A stretch of 54,146 nt of DNA from Cytophagales bacterium (GCA_016124425.1 WGNT01000075.1:1-54146); one strand, 5' to 3'. Positions 1 to 10,526 are shown, numbered from the stretch's first letter. Translations and numbers: made by a program. The notes: generated by a model from the sequence alone, not told the origin.

Positions 1-14
1 CCCTCGCCTCTATT

Positions 15-1094
15 ATGCAAAAAAGCGCGCTTAAAAACAGTATCTACAGTATTATTTTGCTGCTATTGGTATTAGTGGTTTACCTGTATCGGAAAAATCA
101 GCCAATTACTACCGAAAGCGTCAGTAGGGAGTCGATTAGGATGGTCCTATCCGGTCAGACGATGGGTACATCCTACAGGATTGTCTATCTAGACCCTAAA
201 CAGCGGGATTTCAAACCACAAGTTGACTCCCTGCTAAAGGACTTTAACCAGTCGCTTTCTACCTATTTACCTGACTCTGAGATCAGCAGATTTAATAGTG
301 GAGATTCGCTTGTGTTTCAATCAGAATACTTCTACCCGGTCTTGGCGAAGAGCAAAGAAGTATATACAGCCACGGACGGGGCCTTTGATCCCACGGTCGG
401 ACCTTTGGTAAATGTATGGGGTTTCGGGCCAAGCGGAGCTTCATTGGCCGATAGTGTATCAATCCCACAGTTGCTGAAGATGGTGAGATTTGAAAAAGTG
501 CTTTACGACAGCAATCGGGTTTGGAAGGCCATTCCAGGATTGTACTTGGATTTCAGCGCAGTTGCAAAAGGCTATGGCGTCGATGAAGTAGGAAGATTTC
601 TCGCTTCCAAAGGCATCGGCCATTACCTTGTTGAAATAGGCGGTGAATTAGCGGCAAAAGGAAGCAATGAGAAAGGGGAACTGTGGCGGGTAGGTATTTC
701 CAAACCTGATGAAGAGGGAGCGGCCAATGAGATTTTTGGCATCATAGCGTTAGATGGGAAAGGCCTAGCTACCTCCGGCAATTACAGGAACTTTTACATA
801 GTTGACGGAAAAAAATATTCCCACACGATCAGCCCCTACAACGGATATCCTGTTGCCCATGGGCTGCTTAGCGCCACTGTGGTTGCTGACGACTGCATGA
901 CTGCGGATGCCTACGCCACTGCGATGATGGTGCTCGGTACGGAAAAATCCATAGCACTTCAAAAAGAAAACAACGGATTGGAAATCTTCCTTATCTATAA
1001 CGATGAGGACGGTGTCCTCAGATCCTATGTGAGCGATGGTTTAGAGCCCTACCTATCTTACGCGGAACAAAACAAGCCAAGCTTGGAAAAATAA
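15..1094 (+). CDS. apbE: FAD:protein FMN transferase, ApbE family
   Basis: The 359-residue protein belongs to the ApbE family, which transfers FMN from FAD onto Thr/Ser residues of target flavoproteins outside the cytoplasm. Residues 9-25 form one hydrophobic segment that should export or anchor it; there is no lipobox Cys there. The family core is visible: the TMGTSYRI start motif near residue 50, AKGYGVDEVG, VEIGGELAAKG, HTISPYNGYP and the metal-binding region DDCMTADAYATAM near the C-terminus. Length is normal. A ZIP transporter follows after 14 bases, so the two are probably cotranscribed. The flavoprotein target is not in the window. Confidence 0.9.
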   Translation: MQKSALKNSIYSIILLLLVLVVYLYRKNQPITTESVSRESIRMVLSGQTMGTSYRIVYLDPKQRDFKPQVDSLLKDFNQSLSTYLPDSEISRFNSGDSLVFQSEYFYPVLAKSKEVYTATDGAFDPTVGPLVNVWGFGPSGASLADSVSIPQLLKMVRFEKVLYDSNRVWKAIPGLYLDFSAVAKGYGVDEVGRFLASKGIGHYLVEIGGELAAKGSNEKGELWRVGISKPDEEGAANEIFGIIALDGKGLATSGNYRNFYIVDGKKYSHTISPYNGYPVAHGLLSATVVADDCMTADAYATAMMVLGTEKSIALQKENNGLEIFLIYNDEDGVLRSYVSDGLEPYLSYAEQNKPSLEK

Positions 1095-1108
1095 ACTTTA
1101 GCAACGAT

Positions 1109-1837
1109 ATGTGGAATTTTCTTCTCCTGTTTGTCAGTGCCATGGTCGCTGGGTCATTGGCGCTTTTTATTCCGAAATGGAATGAAAAGGACTTTAAGTT
1201 GGGGTTGATTTTCGCAGGTGCCTATCTTTTTTCCATCACTATCCTTCATTTGTTGCCGGAACTTTTTGCAGATCACGATTCAGCCTATTACATGGGCCTA
1301 TTTATTTTGCTCGGGTTTCTACTCCAACAAGTGCTGAATTTTATGTCTTCAGGCATTGAACACGGACATATCCATCATCACTCCGGCGTTGAGAACAGTG
1401 TATGGACGCTTATGTTTGGTCTTTTCCTGCATGCATTTTTAGAAGGTACCCTTCTTTCGAAGCAGCCTTCGTTATTAAACCATCATCACGGAAGCGAGAC
1501 GCTTTTAATTGGGATCATACTCCACAAGATGCCGGAAACGTTTGCCTTGGTCACCGTGCTTTTAACCCGTCTAAGCATCGTAAAGACCGCGGGTTTACTG
1601 CTTCTGTTTGCATTGGTATCACCTCTTGGCATGGTCTCCACCGACTGGCTACATGGTCAGGATTTCATAGGGCAATCCACCGTAAATATCCTGTTCGGAT
1701 TGGTTGCAGGAGGTTTCTTGCACATTTCAACGACGATTTTTTTTGAAAGCAGCCCCCAGCACAGATTTCAGTTGCACAAACTGCTGATTATTCTCTTCGC
1801 CTCCGGCTTGGCTATTCTACTGGAATACCTTATCTGA
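1109..1837 (+). CDS. ZIP family metal cation transporter
   Basis: A 242-residue polytopic membrane protein with about eight predicted helices. It carries ZIP features: a His-rich cytoplasmic loop (HGHIHHHSG, about residues 84-92), a helix with HAFLEGTLL, and the helix motif HKMPETFALV, the ZIP HNxPE-type metal site. ZIP proteins carry Zn2+ or related divalent metals into the cytoplasm. The gene starts 14 bases after apbE. Substrate specificity cannot be read from the sequence. Confidence 0.88.
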   Translation: MWNFLLLFVSAMVAGSLALFIPKWNEKDFKLGLIFAGAYLFSITILHLLPELFADHDSAYYMGLFILLGFLLQQVLNFMSSGIEHGHIHHHSGVENSVWTLMFGLFLHAFLEGTLLSKQPSLLNHHHGSETLLIGIILHKMPETFALVTVLLTRLSIVKTAGLLLLFALVSPLGMVSTDWLHGQDFIGQSTVNILFGLVAGGFLHISTTIFFESSPQHRFQLHKLLIILFASGLAILLEYLI

Positions 1838-2234
1838 TTTCTGTTGTTTTGCATTAGGGCCTGGTTGTTTATCGTTCCAGTTTTTAAGACAAATCCTCAA
1901 ATGGACCTTCATTCTGGCAGGTGACCATGTGTTCTCATCAGTTGCTTGATCCCAAAAAAAACCTGCGATAATTTGGCAAGCGGTAAAAGGGCTGCTTCAA
2001 CTTTTTGCGATATTTGATGCCGGCCATAACCTCTTGCTTACTTGTTTTTTGAATAAGCATTGCAAATTTATGGCAGTTAGTTTTAAACATATTCCATTCT
2101 TTCCCATAGAACTGCTAAATTCGCCCAAAGCAACTTAGTACAGGGGCTAGGCAATAGCCAGAAGTACCCGTGACGCAATGTTTGAAATGAGGAAATGAAG
2201 CCCAGAAACGCAATGAAGACCCCCTAACGTACCG
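1838..2234. other. 397-base intergenic stretch without a supported gene
   Basis: No convincing gene, RNA or repeat was found. On the minus strand a short open stretch beginning MAGIKYRKKLKQPFYRLPNY lies around 1950-2025, but it is short and matches no family I recognise. The 3' part presumably holds the promoter for the symporter operon; no clear Bacteroidota -33/-7 pair could be assigned. Confidence 0.4.
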
Positions 2235-2498
2235 ATGGAAGATAAAAAACAACGCATGAAAGCCTATTGGCGGAGAAATATCAAAATTGTGCTGACGCTG
2301 GTAGCCATATGGTTTATTGTTTCCTTCGGATTTGGCATACTACTCGTGGAGCCGTTGAACGCCTTTAGGCTGGGTGGGTTCAAGCTTGGCTTTTGGTTTG
2401 CCCAGCAAGGCTCCATTTTTAGTTTTGTAATCTTGATTTTCATCTACGTTTATAAGATGAACCGCCTAGATGAAGAATTTGATGTTAATGAAAAGTAG
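2235..2498 (+). CDS. DUF4212 small subunit of sodium:solute symporter
   Basis: An 87-residue protein with two membrane helices (about residues 15-36 and 55-75) and the family pattern AYWRRNIKIV...VSFGFGILLVEPLN. DUF4212 proteins are typically encoded directly before a sodium:solute symporter of the VC_2705/ActP-like group and are treated as its small subunit. Here the large subunit begins 21 bases downstream, matching that arrangement. Function is inferred from family and position. Confidence 0.88.
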   Translation: MEDKKQRMKAYWRRNIKIVLTLVAIWFIVSFGFGILLVEPLNAFRLGGFKLGFWFAQQGSIFSFVILIFIYVYKMNRLDEEFDVNEK

Positions 2499-2519
2499 AC
2501 CCACTTTACCCTCTCTCCC

Positions 2520-4205
2520 ATGGATATATTAACCTGGACCTACATTTTGGTAGGTTTATCTTTTGCATTATATATTGGCATTGCCATCTACACCCGCGCA
2601 TCTTCCACCAAGGAGTTTTATACAGCTGGTGGAGGTGTTTCTCCCCTTGCTAATGGGATGGCTACTGCTGCGGATTGGATGTCTGCAGCTTCTTTTATTT
2701 CCATGGCGGGTATCATAGCATTTAGCGGGTATGACGGATCTGTCTACCTGATGGGATGGACAGGAGGTTACGTACTGCTTGCGCTTCTTTTGGCTCCTTA
2801 CCTGAGAAAATTCGGGAAGTTTACCGTACCTGACTTCGTGGGTGATAGGTACTATTCCAACCAAGCGAAAGTTGTAGCTGTATTTTGCGCACTGTTTATC
2901 TCCTTTACCTATGTTGCTGGACAGATGCGCGGCGTAGGAATCGTTTTTTCCAGGTATTTGGAAGTTGATATAAATACCGGGGTAATCATCGGCATGGCGA
3001 TTGTGTTCTTTTATGCGGTACTCGGAGGTATGAAGGGCATTACGTACACCCAAGTAGCCCAATATTGTGTGCTGATATTCGCCTTTATGGTCCCTGCAAT
3101 TTTCGTTTCCATTCAGCTTACAGGAAACTTTCTACCACAGCTGGGTCTAGGCGGAACAGTAGAGGGCGGCGAATACCTACTGGACAAACTGGATGGTGTA
3201 TTGGGGGATTTGGGCTTTGCAGAGTATACTTCAGGAAGAAAGCCGATGATAGATATCTTTGCGATTACGTTGGCATTAATGGTAGGAACGGCAGGGCTGC
3301 CACACGTGATTGTTCGGTTTTTTACCGTTCCACGCGTCAAGGACGCACGTCTTTCGGCTGGATACGCGTTGGTTTTTATCGCGATTTTGTACACCACAGC
3401 GCCAGCAGTAGCGGCCTTTGGAATATACAATGCTATAGACACGGTGGCTGGGAAGTCAGTTGATCAGTTGCCACAGTGGGTTTCTAACTGGCAGCAGACT
3501 AATTTGATCGCTGTCGATGACAAAAATGCAAATGGTGTGGTGGATTACACCCCGAATCCGGAAACCAACGAACTCAATATAGACAAAGATATCATGGTGC
3601 TAGCGGCTCCTGAAATAGCCAAACTGCCGAATTGGGTCGTAGGACTGGTTGCGGCGGGAGGAATGGCAGCGGCACTTTCTACTGCGGCGGGATTACTTCT
3701 GGTGATCTCCACTTCCGTATCCAGGGATCTATTCCGCACCTTTGTGCCCTCCATGACGGAGAAGACTGAATTGATTATTGCGCGGGTATCGGCCGCAGGA
3801 GCGGTTCTCGTGGCCGGGTACTTCGGTGTAAATCCTCCAGGCTTTGTTGCCGAAGTAGTTGCCTTTGCTTTTGGCTTGGCCGCGGCCTCCTTTTTTCCCG
3901 TAATAATTATGGGGATATTTTCTACACGTATGAATAAGGAGGGTGCCATTGCCGGAATGATAGCTGGACTGACAATTACCTTGGGGTATATCATTTACTT
4001 TAAATTCATTCATCCAGAAAGCAATTCATCCGAACACTGGTGGTTTGGCATATCGCCGGAAGGATTCGGGTCTGTAGGAATGGCGGTCAACTTCGTCTCC
4101 TGTTTCATAGTTTCTAAATTTACTCCTCCTCCGCCTCAAAAGGTGCAGGACATGATTCAGGAAATCCGCATTCCGAGGGGTGCAGGTTCCGCTCATGACC
4201 ACTGA
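2520..4205 (+). CDS. Sodium:solute symporter, ActP-like (VC_2705 subfamily)
   Basis: A 561-residue SSS-family transporter with about 13 membrane helices. Diagnostic stretches are EFYTAGGGVSPLANGMATAADWMSA near residue 30 (motif split by family consensus), the GTAGLPHVIVRFFTVP segment near residue 255 and the AAGGMAAALSTAAGLLLVIS helix near residue 385. Relatives import acetate or other short carboxylates with Na+. An acetyl-CoA synthetase gene follows after 154 bases, which makes acetate the likeliest substrate. A hydrophilic insert around residues 300-355 (DDKNANGVVDYTPNPETN) resembles inserts in this subfamily. Confidence 0.88.
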   Translation: MDILTWTYILVGLSFALYIGIAIYTRASSTKEFYTAGGGVSPLANGMATAADWMSAASFISMAGIIAFSGYDGSVYLMGWTGGYVLLALLLAPYLRKFGKFTVPDFVGDRYYSNQAKVVAVFCALFISFTYVAGQMRGVGIVFSRYLEVDINTGVIIGMAIVFFYAVLGGMKGITYTQVAQYCVLIFAFMVPAIFVSIQLTGNFLPQLGLGGTVEGGEYLLDKLDGVLGDLGFAEYTSGRKPMIDIFAITLALMVGTAGLPHVIVRFFTVPRVKDARLSAGYALVFIAILYTTAPAVAAFGIYNAIDTVAGKSVDQLPQWVSNWQQTNLIAVDDKNANGVVDYTPNPETNELNIDKDIMVLAAPEIAKLPNWVVGLVAAGGMAAALSTAAGLLLVISTSVSRDLFRTFVPSMTEKTELIIARVSAAGAVLVAGYFGVNPPGFVAEVVAFAFGLAAASFFPVIIMGIFSTRMNKEGAIAGMIAGLTITLGYIIYFKFIHPESNSSEHWWFGISPEGFGSVGMAVNFVSCFIVSKFTPPPPQKVQDMIQEIRIPRGAGSAHDH

Positions 4206-4359
4206 TGGCTTGTATGGAAGTCTCCCATAAATAAGGTACCTTTATAGCTGTTTTAAGCGAATTCCACTAGTTGAATTGGAGAAGCTTCGAAACTAGGTGT
4301 CGGTATTGCCAAATTGCTGACATAAGTATTAATTAGTATAACCTAAAATAGATCAAACA

Positions 4360-6255
4360 ATGAGTGATAGGATTCATACCCTAAGTGGTTATTTTCATGA
4401 GTATCAAAAAAGCGTTACTCAGCCCGAGGAGTTTTGGGCGAGAATTGCGGATTCATTTCATTGGAAAAAACGCTGGGATAAGGTTTTGGAATGGGATTTT
4501 GAAGGACCAAATGTGACCTGGTTTCAAAACGCCAAACTTAATATCACAGAGAACATACTTGAAAGACATCTTTTTACGATTGGTAATAGGCCCGCCATTA
4601 TTTGGGAGCCCAATGATCCGGAGGAAGAGGGAAGGACGCTGACCTACTCCGATCTTTACAAGGAAGTCTGCAAATTTGCCAACGTATTGGTAGCACAGGG
4701 AGTGAAAAAGGGCGATAAGGTGATCATCTACATGCCTATGGTACCTGAAGCCGCCATCGCTATGCTAGGATGCGCGCGGGTAGGAGCGGTTCATTCGGTA
4801 GTGTTTGCCGGATTTTCGAGTAATGCGCTATCCGACAGAATAGAAGATTGCGGGGCAAAGTTGGTCATTACAGCAGATGGCAATTTCCGCGGAAACAAAA
4901 AGATTCCTGTGAAGGCAGTGGTGGATGAAGCCGTTGCGAGAACTAGCACTGTGGAATCGGTCATCGTATATCAGCGAACCAAGCAGGAGGTAGTGATGAA
5001 AGAAGGGGTGGACTTTTGGTGGCATGAACTGATGGCAGGTAGAGCTGAAGCGCACTTGGCAGAAGAAATGGACGCCGAAGATATGCTGTTTATCCTCTAT
5101 ACATCAGGTTCTACCGGAAAGCCAAAGGGCGTTGTACATACTTGCGGAGGATACATGGTGTACACGAAGTACAGTTTTGAAAACGTTTTTCAATATTCTC
5201 CCGGCGATGTATATTGGTGCACTGCCGATATCGGATGGATTACCGGTCACTCGTATATCGTTTATGGACCTTTGCTTGCAGGTGCTACATCGATCATGTT
5301 TGAGGGAGTTCCAACGTATCCACACCCTGGGAGATTTTGGGAGATTGTAGACAAATACAGGGTTAATCAGTTTTACACTGCGCCAACAGCCATACGGGCA
5401 CTACAGGCATTCGGTACAGATCCCATTGCTCCCTATTCGTTGGAATCACTAAAGGTCCTGGGGTCGGTAGGCGAACCAATCAATGAGGAAGCGTGGCACT
5501 GGTACCACACCCATATTGGCAAAGCCCGCTGCCCCATTGTGGACACCTGGTGGCAGACTGAGACGGGAGGAATTATGGTTTCACCCCTGGCAGGTATTAC
5601 CCCTACGAAACCGGCTTATGCCACCCTTCCGCTTCCTGGTGTCCACTTGGCCATCATGGACCCGGATGGCAAAGAATTGACTGGGAATTCCGTAGAGGGA
5701 AACCTATGCGTGAAATTTCCATGGCCGGGCATGCTGAGAACTACCTACGGCGATCATGAACGATGCAAACAGACCTATTTCGCTGCTTATAAGGGAATGT
5801 ACTTTACCGGTGATGGGGTAAAACGCGACCACGACGGCTATTACCGTATCCTGGGTAGAGTTGACGACGTCATCAATGTATCAGGACACAGGATGGGAAC
5901 GGCCGAGGTAGAAAACGCCATTAATGAACATCCGTTGGTGATCGAGTCAGCGGTGGTGGGTTATCCCCATGCGGTCAAGGGTCAGGGAATCTACGCCTAC
6001 GTCATCTGCGACATGAAAAACCGTACCGAGGAAAATCTGATAAACGAAATAAAAGACACTGTCACCAAGATAATTGGACCAATTGCCAAGCCGGATAAAA
6101 TTCAAATTGTGCCGGGCTTGCCAAAAACCCGATCGGGAAAGATCATGCGCCGTATATTAAGAAAAGTAGCCGAGGGGTCTGTTGATAATTTGGGCGATAC
6201 TTCTACGTTATTGGATCCGGAGGTTGTTGACAAAATTATTGCCGGTAGGGTTTAG
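4360..6255 (+). CDS. acs: Acetyl-CoA synthetase (AMP-forming)
   Basis: A 631-residue ANL-superfamily enzyme of normal Acs length. It activates acetate to acetyl-AMP and then acetyl-CoA. Visible signatures are the phosphate-binding loop [14 protein letters not shown], the acetate-pocket/adenylate motif [10 protein letters not shown], the hinge region [18 protein letters not shown] and the C-terminal [11 protein letters not shown], whose Lys594 (codon at 6139) corresponds to the lysine that is reversibly acetylated in other Acs proteins. The ACAS_N domain is present at the N-terminus. The upstream symporter and downstream CBS/DUF294 regulator make up an acetate-use module. Confidence 0.95.
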   Translation: MSDRIHTLSGYFHEYQKSVTQPEEFWARIADSFHWKKRWDKVLEWDFEGPNVTWFQNAKLNITENILERHLFTIGNRPAIIWEPNDPEEEGRTLTYSDLYKEVCKFANVLVAQGVKKGDKVIIYMPMVPEAAIAMLGCARVGAVHSVVFAGFSSNALSDRIEDCGAKLVITADGNFRGNKKIPVKAVVDEAVARTSTVESVIVYQRTKQEVVMKEGVDFWWHELMAGRAEAHLAEEMDAEDMLFILYTSGSTGKPKGVVHTCGGYMVYTKYSFENVFQYSPGDVYWCTADIGWITGHSYIVYGPLLAGATSIMFEGVPTYPHPGRFWEIVDKYRVNQFYTAPTAIRALQAFGTDPIAPYSLESLKVLGSVGEPINEEAWHWYHTHIGKARCPIVDTWWQTETGGIMVSPLAGITPTKPAYATLPLPGVHLAIMDPDGKELTGNSVEGNLCVKFPWPGMLRTTYGDHERCKQTYFAAYKGMYFTGDGVKRDHDGYYRILGRVDDVINVSGHRMGTAEVENAINEHPLVIESAVVGYPHAVKGQGIYAYVICDMKNRTEENLINEIKDTVTKIIGPIAKPDKIQIVPGLPKTRSGKIMRRILRKVAEGSVDNLGDTSTLLDPEVVDKIIAGRV

Positions 6256-6337
6256 ATCCCAAGAAGTCTACCACCTGGGAAGGCTACATTCGCCGGTCAG
6301 ACGCAAGCCTTCCTAGGTTTAAACTGATGCACCAACT

Positions 6338-8284
6338 ATGGCCAATGTCATCGTCAATCGAGTTAAAGAATTTTTAAAGAAATATCCCCCTTTCAATTTC
6401 TTGTCCGATGATTTTCTACAGCGGGTTGCAAATGAAGTAGAGTTGATCTACTATGAAAAGGGGGAGTTTTTATTTGAAAAGGGGGATCCTGCCAAAAAGC
6501 ATTTTTTTGTTGTTCGCGAAGGGGCGATCCACCTGACGGAAGAAGTTAGCGGAACATCTTACACCCGAGAGCAATGCGACGAGGGGGACGTATTTGGTGT
6601 ATTGGCGCTTTTAGGGAAGCGTCCCTATATACTTACGGCCCAAGCATATGAGGATAGCCTAGTCTATGCGATTCCTGTACATGTCTTTGACGATATCATG
6701 CAGCAAAACAGCCGTGTGAGTTTGTATTTTGCAGCAGGATTTGCCTCAGGACAGGTCGTAGTCAGGACGGATCTTTCCCAATCACAGGAGGCGAGAAAGC
6801 TTTTTAACTCGCCGGCCCAAGACAACGGGCTTATGATCTTTTCTGGGAAGTCTCTGGTGAACTTCTCTGCTCCCGTAGTTACCTGCCTAGTGGGAGAGAC
6901 GGTGTTGAAGGCGGCTCAAAAAATGAGTTCGAAAGGTGTAGGGTCTATTATTGTACTAGATGAAGATGGCCTACCAAGGGGTATAATAACGGATAAGGAC
7001 CTTCGTAATCGGGTTTTGGCCTTGGGACAACCCTACGACACAAAGGTTGATGAGATCATGAGTCACCCCGTCAGGACCACCAATAGGGAGGCTGATTTTG
7101 CCCATATTTACTTGACGATGATAAAGCACCGGCTGCACCACCTTCTAATCACAGAGGACGGAACGGATCAGAGTAGCTTGGTGGGTATTATCTCAGATCA
7201 TGACATACTGCTTTCGCAGGGAAATAGCCCTGCCGTGATTATCAGTGCATTACAGGGAAGTACCGAAATCAAGGAAATAGCCAAACTTAGGGACCAATCG
7301 GAGCGCCTATTGTCCTATTATTTGGAAAATGAAATTAGCATCGACTTCGTCGCCGATATCATTACCGAGATTAATGACATCATTGTCCAAAGGGCCATAT
7401 TCTTGGCGAAGAAAAAACATGATCAATCCTTCAGAGAGGTTTCTGAGCTCAAATTCTGTTTTGTAGGGCTTGGTTCTGAGGGAAGGGGTGAGCAGCTACT
7501 GCGTACCGATCTGGATAATGCGATTATTTACGAGGATGTTCCTAGCCACCTTACGGACAAGGCTGCTACCTATTTCCATTTGATCGCCCGCGATGTGATG
7601 GACGTTCTTTTCGCTTGTGGATTTCAGCAGTGCCCCGGCGAGATGATGGCAAACAACCCGGAGTGGTGTCAACCCATTTCTGTATGGAAACGTTATTTTA
7701 GCGCATGGATCGTACAGCCGGATCAGGAATCGTTGATGAGGGCCACGGTTTTTTTTGACTATAGGCCGGTCGCCGGTCACGCTTTTCTAGCGAGGACACT
7801 TACTGAACATATCTATTCGGAAATAGAACGAGAAAAGGTCTTCCTAAACTTTTTCGCTAAAAATGCCCTATTAAATCCCCCACCCATGGGCTTTTTTAGA
7901 AACTTTATCGTCGAAAAGTCAGGCGAACAGCGGGATAAATTTGATATTAAATTACGAGCCATGATGCCATTGGCTGATGCCGCCCGTTTACTCATGTTAA
8001 GCCATCGCGTCTTCGGCATCAACAATACGTTTAAACGCTTTGAAAAACTAGCCGAGCTGGAACCCTCAAATCAGGAATTGTATCTGGAAGCGGGAAAGGC
8101 CTATGAAATATTTATGCGGATTCGGGCCATAGAAGGTCTGAAAACACAAACTTCCGGCAGGTTCATTCAGCCCGAAAGTTTGGGTAAGCTCCAACGACAA
8201 CTGCTGAAAAACGCCTTCTTTCCGATTGACGAGTTGCAGAAAATCATTAGAGTACGGTTTCAGTTAGATTTTTTTGGAAGCTGA
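6338..8284 (+). CDS. Cyclic-nucleotide-binding, CBS-pair, DUF294 nucleotidyltransferase-like regulator
   Basis: A 648-residue soluble multidomain protein. Domain order: cNMP-binding beta-roll (about 15-130, with FLFEKGDPAKKHFFVVREG), two CBS domains (about 175-300), a DUF294 nucleotidyltransferase fold (about 330-470, with GLGSEGRGEQLLRTDLDNA, resembling the GlnD-type GS...D...D site) and a DUF294 C-terminal helical domain. The domain set suggests adenine-nucleotide or cyclic-nucleotide sensing that controls a nucleotidyl transfer, but the target is unknown. It begins 82 bases after acs and ends 2 bases before the exonuclease gene; the same neighbours accompany acetate symporters in other bacteria. 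Confidence 0.88.
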   Translation: MANVIVNRVKEFLKKYPPFNFLSDDFLQRVANEVELIYYEKGEFLFEKGDPAKKHFFVVREGAIHLTEEVSGTSYTREQCDEGDVFGVLALLGKRPYILTAQAYEDSLVYAIPVHVFDDIMQQNSRVSLYFAAGFASGQVVVRTDLSQSQEARKLFNSPAQDNGLMIFSGKSLVNFSAPVVTCLVGETVLKAAQKMSSKGVGSIIVLDEDGLPRGIITDKDLRNRVLALGQPYDTKVDEIMSHPVRTTNREADFAHIYLTMIKHRLHHLLITEDGTDQSSLVGIISDHDILLSQGNSPAVIISALQGSTEIKEIAKLRDQSERLLSYYLENEISIDFVADIITEINDIIVQRAIFLAKKKHDQSFREVSELKFCFVGLGSEGRGEQLLRTDLDNAIIYEDVPSHLTDKAATYFHLIARDVMDVLFACGFQQCPGEMMANNPEWCQPISVWKRYFSAWIVQPDQESLMRATVFFDYRPVAGHAFLARTLTEHIYSEIEREKVFLNFFAKNALLNPPPMGFFRNFIVEKSGEQRDKFDIKLRAMMPLADAARLLMLSHRVFGINNTFKRFEKLAELEPSNQELYLEAGKAYEIFMRIRAIEGLKTQTSGRFIQPESLGKLQRQLLKNAFFPIDELQKIIRVRFQLDFFGS

Positions 8285-8286
8285 TT

Positions 8287-8964
8287 ATGGCATGGTGGAG
8301 CCGCTTTATCAAGCCGGAAGTGTCGGCAAAGGACTTTGTGCTGGACTACGAACGGCGCGTGGCATTGAAGCTTCCCAATCAGCGGAAAATTTCCGACATC
8401 ACCTTTTTGGTACTCGATACCGAAACTACCGGGGTAGATGTCAAGAGGGATTTCATCCTTTCTTTTGGTGCCATAAAACTGAAAGGCAATAGCATTCTGA
8501 TTAGTAGTTCTAAGGAGCACTACCTCAAAAGTAAACGATTGGCAAGGGAAACAATCAAAGTACATGGGATAGTGCCCAATAAGGAAACCATAAGTAGAGA
8601 GGAATTGATCCGGGTGTTCCTAGATGAGGCGGGCAATCTGCCTATTGTGGGACATCATATTGGATTTGATTTGGCTATGTTGGAAAAAGCCGGTAGATCG
8701 TTTGGGCTTAAAAAGATAAAGAACCCAGTGATAGACACCCTAGAACTGGGGATACGGCTTGAAATCGGAAAACATGCAGATCCCAATCGGGTTAATTATG
8801 CGGACTATTCACTCGATAATATGTGCCTACGGTATGGAATCTTTCCGGATGACCGACATACAGCCGCAGGCGATGCCTTTCTTACCGCACAGCTGTTTAT
8901 AAAACTCTTAAAAAAAGCAAGAGACTTAGGTATTAGAACCTTTGGGGAACTTATGGGTGTGTAA
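8287..8964 (+). CDS. DnaQ-like 3'-5' exonuclease (DEDDh)
   Basis: A 225-residue protein of the DNA polymerase III epsilon-like exonuclease family. The three motifs are present: ExoI (FLVLDTETTGVD, residues about 40-50), ExoII (VGHHIGFDLAML) and ExoIII with the His and Asp of HTAAGDAFLT, so it is DEDDh and probably active. It starts 2 bases after the DUF294 gene and is almost certainly cotranslated. Stand-alone exonucleases of this type occur next to DUF294 genes in acetate loci; the link between exonuclease activity and acetate metabolism is not understood. It converges with the DUF4403 gene 19 bases away. Confidence 0.88.
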   Translation: MAWWSRFIKPEVSAKDFVLDYERRVALKLPNQRKISDITFLVLDTETTGVDVKRDFILSFGAIKLKGNSILISSSKEHYLKSKRLARETIKVHGIVPNKETISREELIRVFLDEAGNLPIVGHHIGFDLAMLEKAGRSFGLKKIKNPVIDTLELGIRLEIGKHADPNRVNYADYSLDNMCLRYGIFPDDRHTAAGDAFLTAQLFIKLLKKARDLGIRTFGELMGV

Positions 8965-8983
8965 GCTGCTTTTTTTTTCGACA

Positions 8984-10381
8984 CTAAGGTTTCATAGTCA
9001 CGGCGATTTCTCCTTTGGATCTCAAGTATAAACGGATATCTGTTGGCGTAGTGTAGATGCCTTCTACCGCCAAGGTCGGATTTTCCACATCGAATGTGGC
9101 AAAATCAGTCTGCCAGCTACCCAACTCACTTAGTTCCTGCCTCGCTTGGTCCATATAGCTGCCGATGGGCACTACCGCTTTTTTTTCAATGGCCGAGATG
9201 ATCTGGTTTTTTTTGAGCCACCGGGCACTATTGGTCAAGAAATTTTCTGTAGTAAGGTCAAAATCGATGTTTTCGAACAAGATGGCGTTGTCAGCTTCGG
9301 AGTATACCGGCGTACCAACGAGATATAAGTCTCCTTCCATGTCTTTTCGGTTGTCCCGCTTGGCAATGAAGCCCATTTTTACCAAGGCGCGATTGCCAAA
9401 TGCTTGGGAAGCGAAGCTTTTTGGGGTAAGTTGGGTTTTACTGTTTAGCCGAAAGCTAGTACCGACCAGCTCTTTTGTGAGCCATTTGTCGAGATCAGCA
9501 TAAGGCACGATTAGGGGAAGGGTTATATCAAGTCCATTTTCTGTATTGGGATCAGCCTGCGTGACAGCCGGAAGTGGAGGAACCTTTTGATCCTGCAAGG
9601 CTCCTGCGTGACTTATTACCTCTCCCTCTAGACCGATGGAAAGCTCAAGTTGCTGGTCAGTTGTAAATTGTTGGCTTATCCGGAGTATCTCCGGGGAGGT
9701 CAACAGCGTCATTTCCCAGTCTTCATTTGAAATTAGAATGGGTTGTCCATAGGCTTTCAATGCTTTTTCGGCAAGTGATTTCAGGTTAAAGTTACTGCTG
9801 CCCTCTGAGGCTAATTGATTTTGAATGAGGGAGGTTAAGTGCTTTTTTACTATAGGTTCTATGTCAATTTGGTAGCCAAGTAAATCGTACTGTAGCGGCT
9901 TTCCCCAGCTTTCTATTTCCAATTGGTCAATCTGAATCCCCCAATTTTCACTGATTCTAGGTTGGAAGCTGAACTGAGGCGTTAAAGCTTCCTTGAAAGG
10001 GATTGCTGCTGATACTGATTGGCCAAAAATTTTCTTTTCAAGGATCACTTTGCCGTCTAAGTAAATAGGCATGGAAACCCGGACATTTCCGTTTTCTGCG
10101 GTGGAAAGTTTTAAGATCCCCGTTTTCGTAATGTCCATATCCGAAAAAAGTCCGTTCCCCAATTCCAGCCCTTTTCCTGAAAATAGCAGTGGATTTAGAC
10201 GCTGATTGAGCTGGTTTTCCAAACGTGCTAGTGGGATCGATAGGGAAATGTTGATGGTTGAGGTGGCTTTAGGGAGTTGCTTGGTTTCACCAACAAGAGG
10301 TGTTCTTTCCGGATTGATGCGCCTGCACGAAAAAGAAAGCATCGCTACTAAGCAAAATATCATCGAGTTGCGTAAGGTCAT
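8984..10381 (-). CDS. DUF4403 family lipoprotein
   Basis: A 465-residue protein with a lipoprotein signal (AMLSFSC, lipid Cys near residue 19), so probably anchored in an outer or inner membrane leaflet facing the periplasm. The body matches DUF4403 in length and pattern (INISLSIPLARLENQLNQRL near the start, then repeated beta-rich TULIP/BPI-like segments such as LPLIVPYADLDKWLTKEL). Members are widespread in Bacteroidota and have no established role; the fold suggests lipid binding. The gene is monocistronic and diverges from ytxJ across 145 bases. Confidence 0.8.
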   Translation of the reverse strand: MTLRNSMIFCLVAMLSFSCRRINPERTPLVGETKQLPKATSTINISLSIPLARLENQLNQRLNPLLFSGKGLELGNGLFSDMDITKTGILKLSTAENGNVRVSMPIYLDGKVILEKKIFGQSVSAAIPFKEALTPQFSFQPRISENWGIQIDQLEIESWGKPLQYDLLGYQIDIEPIVKKHLTSLIQNQLASEGSSNFNLKSLAEKALKAYGQPILISNEDWEMTLLTSPEILRISQQFTTDQQLELSIGLEGEVISHAGALQDQKVPPLPAVTQADPNTENGLDITLPLIVPYADLDKWLTKELVGTSFRLNSKTQLTPKSFASQAFGNRALVKMGFIAKRDNRKDMEGDLYLVGTPVYSEADNAILFENIDFDLTTENFLTNSARWLKKNQIISAIEKKAVVPIGSYMDQARQELSELGSWQTDFATFDVENPTLAVEGIYTTPTDIRLYLRSKGEIAVTMKP

Positions 10382-10526
10382 GGAATACGTTAAAGGTTCT
10401 GGCGTAACAACGAAATAAATGTCAAATTAAGTCAAGATACAAATTAATTTAATGTAGGTTGAACTTTATTCTGATTGGCAACGGTTTTTAAAAGGTATTA
10501 ACTATGCAATACTAACTACAATTCCT

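Noticed and set aside
2568..3994. Long open frames antisense to the sodium:solute symporter
   Set aside because: They have no recognisable domains, and their composition is that of the complement of a GC-biased coding frame. The symporter frame is clearly real.
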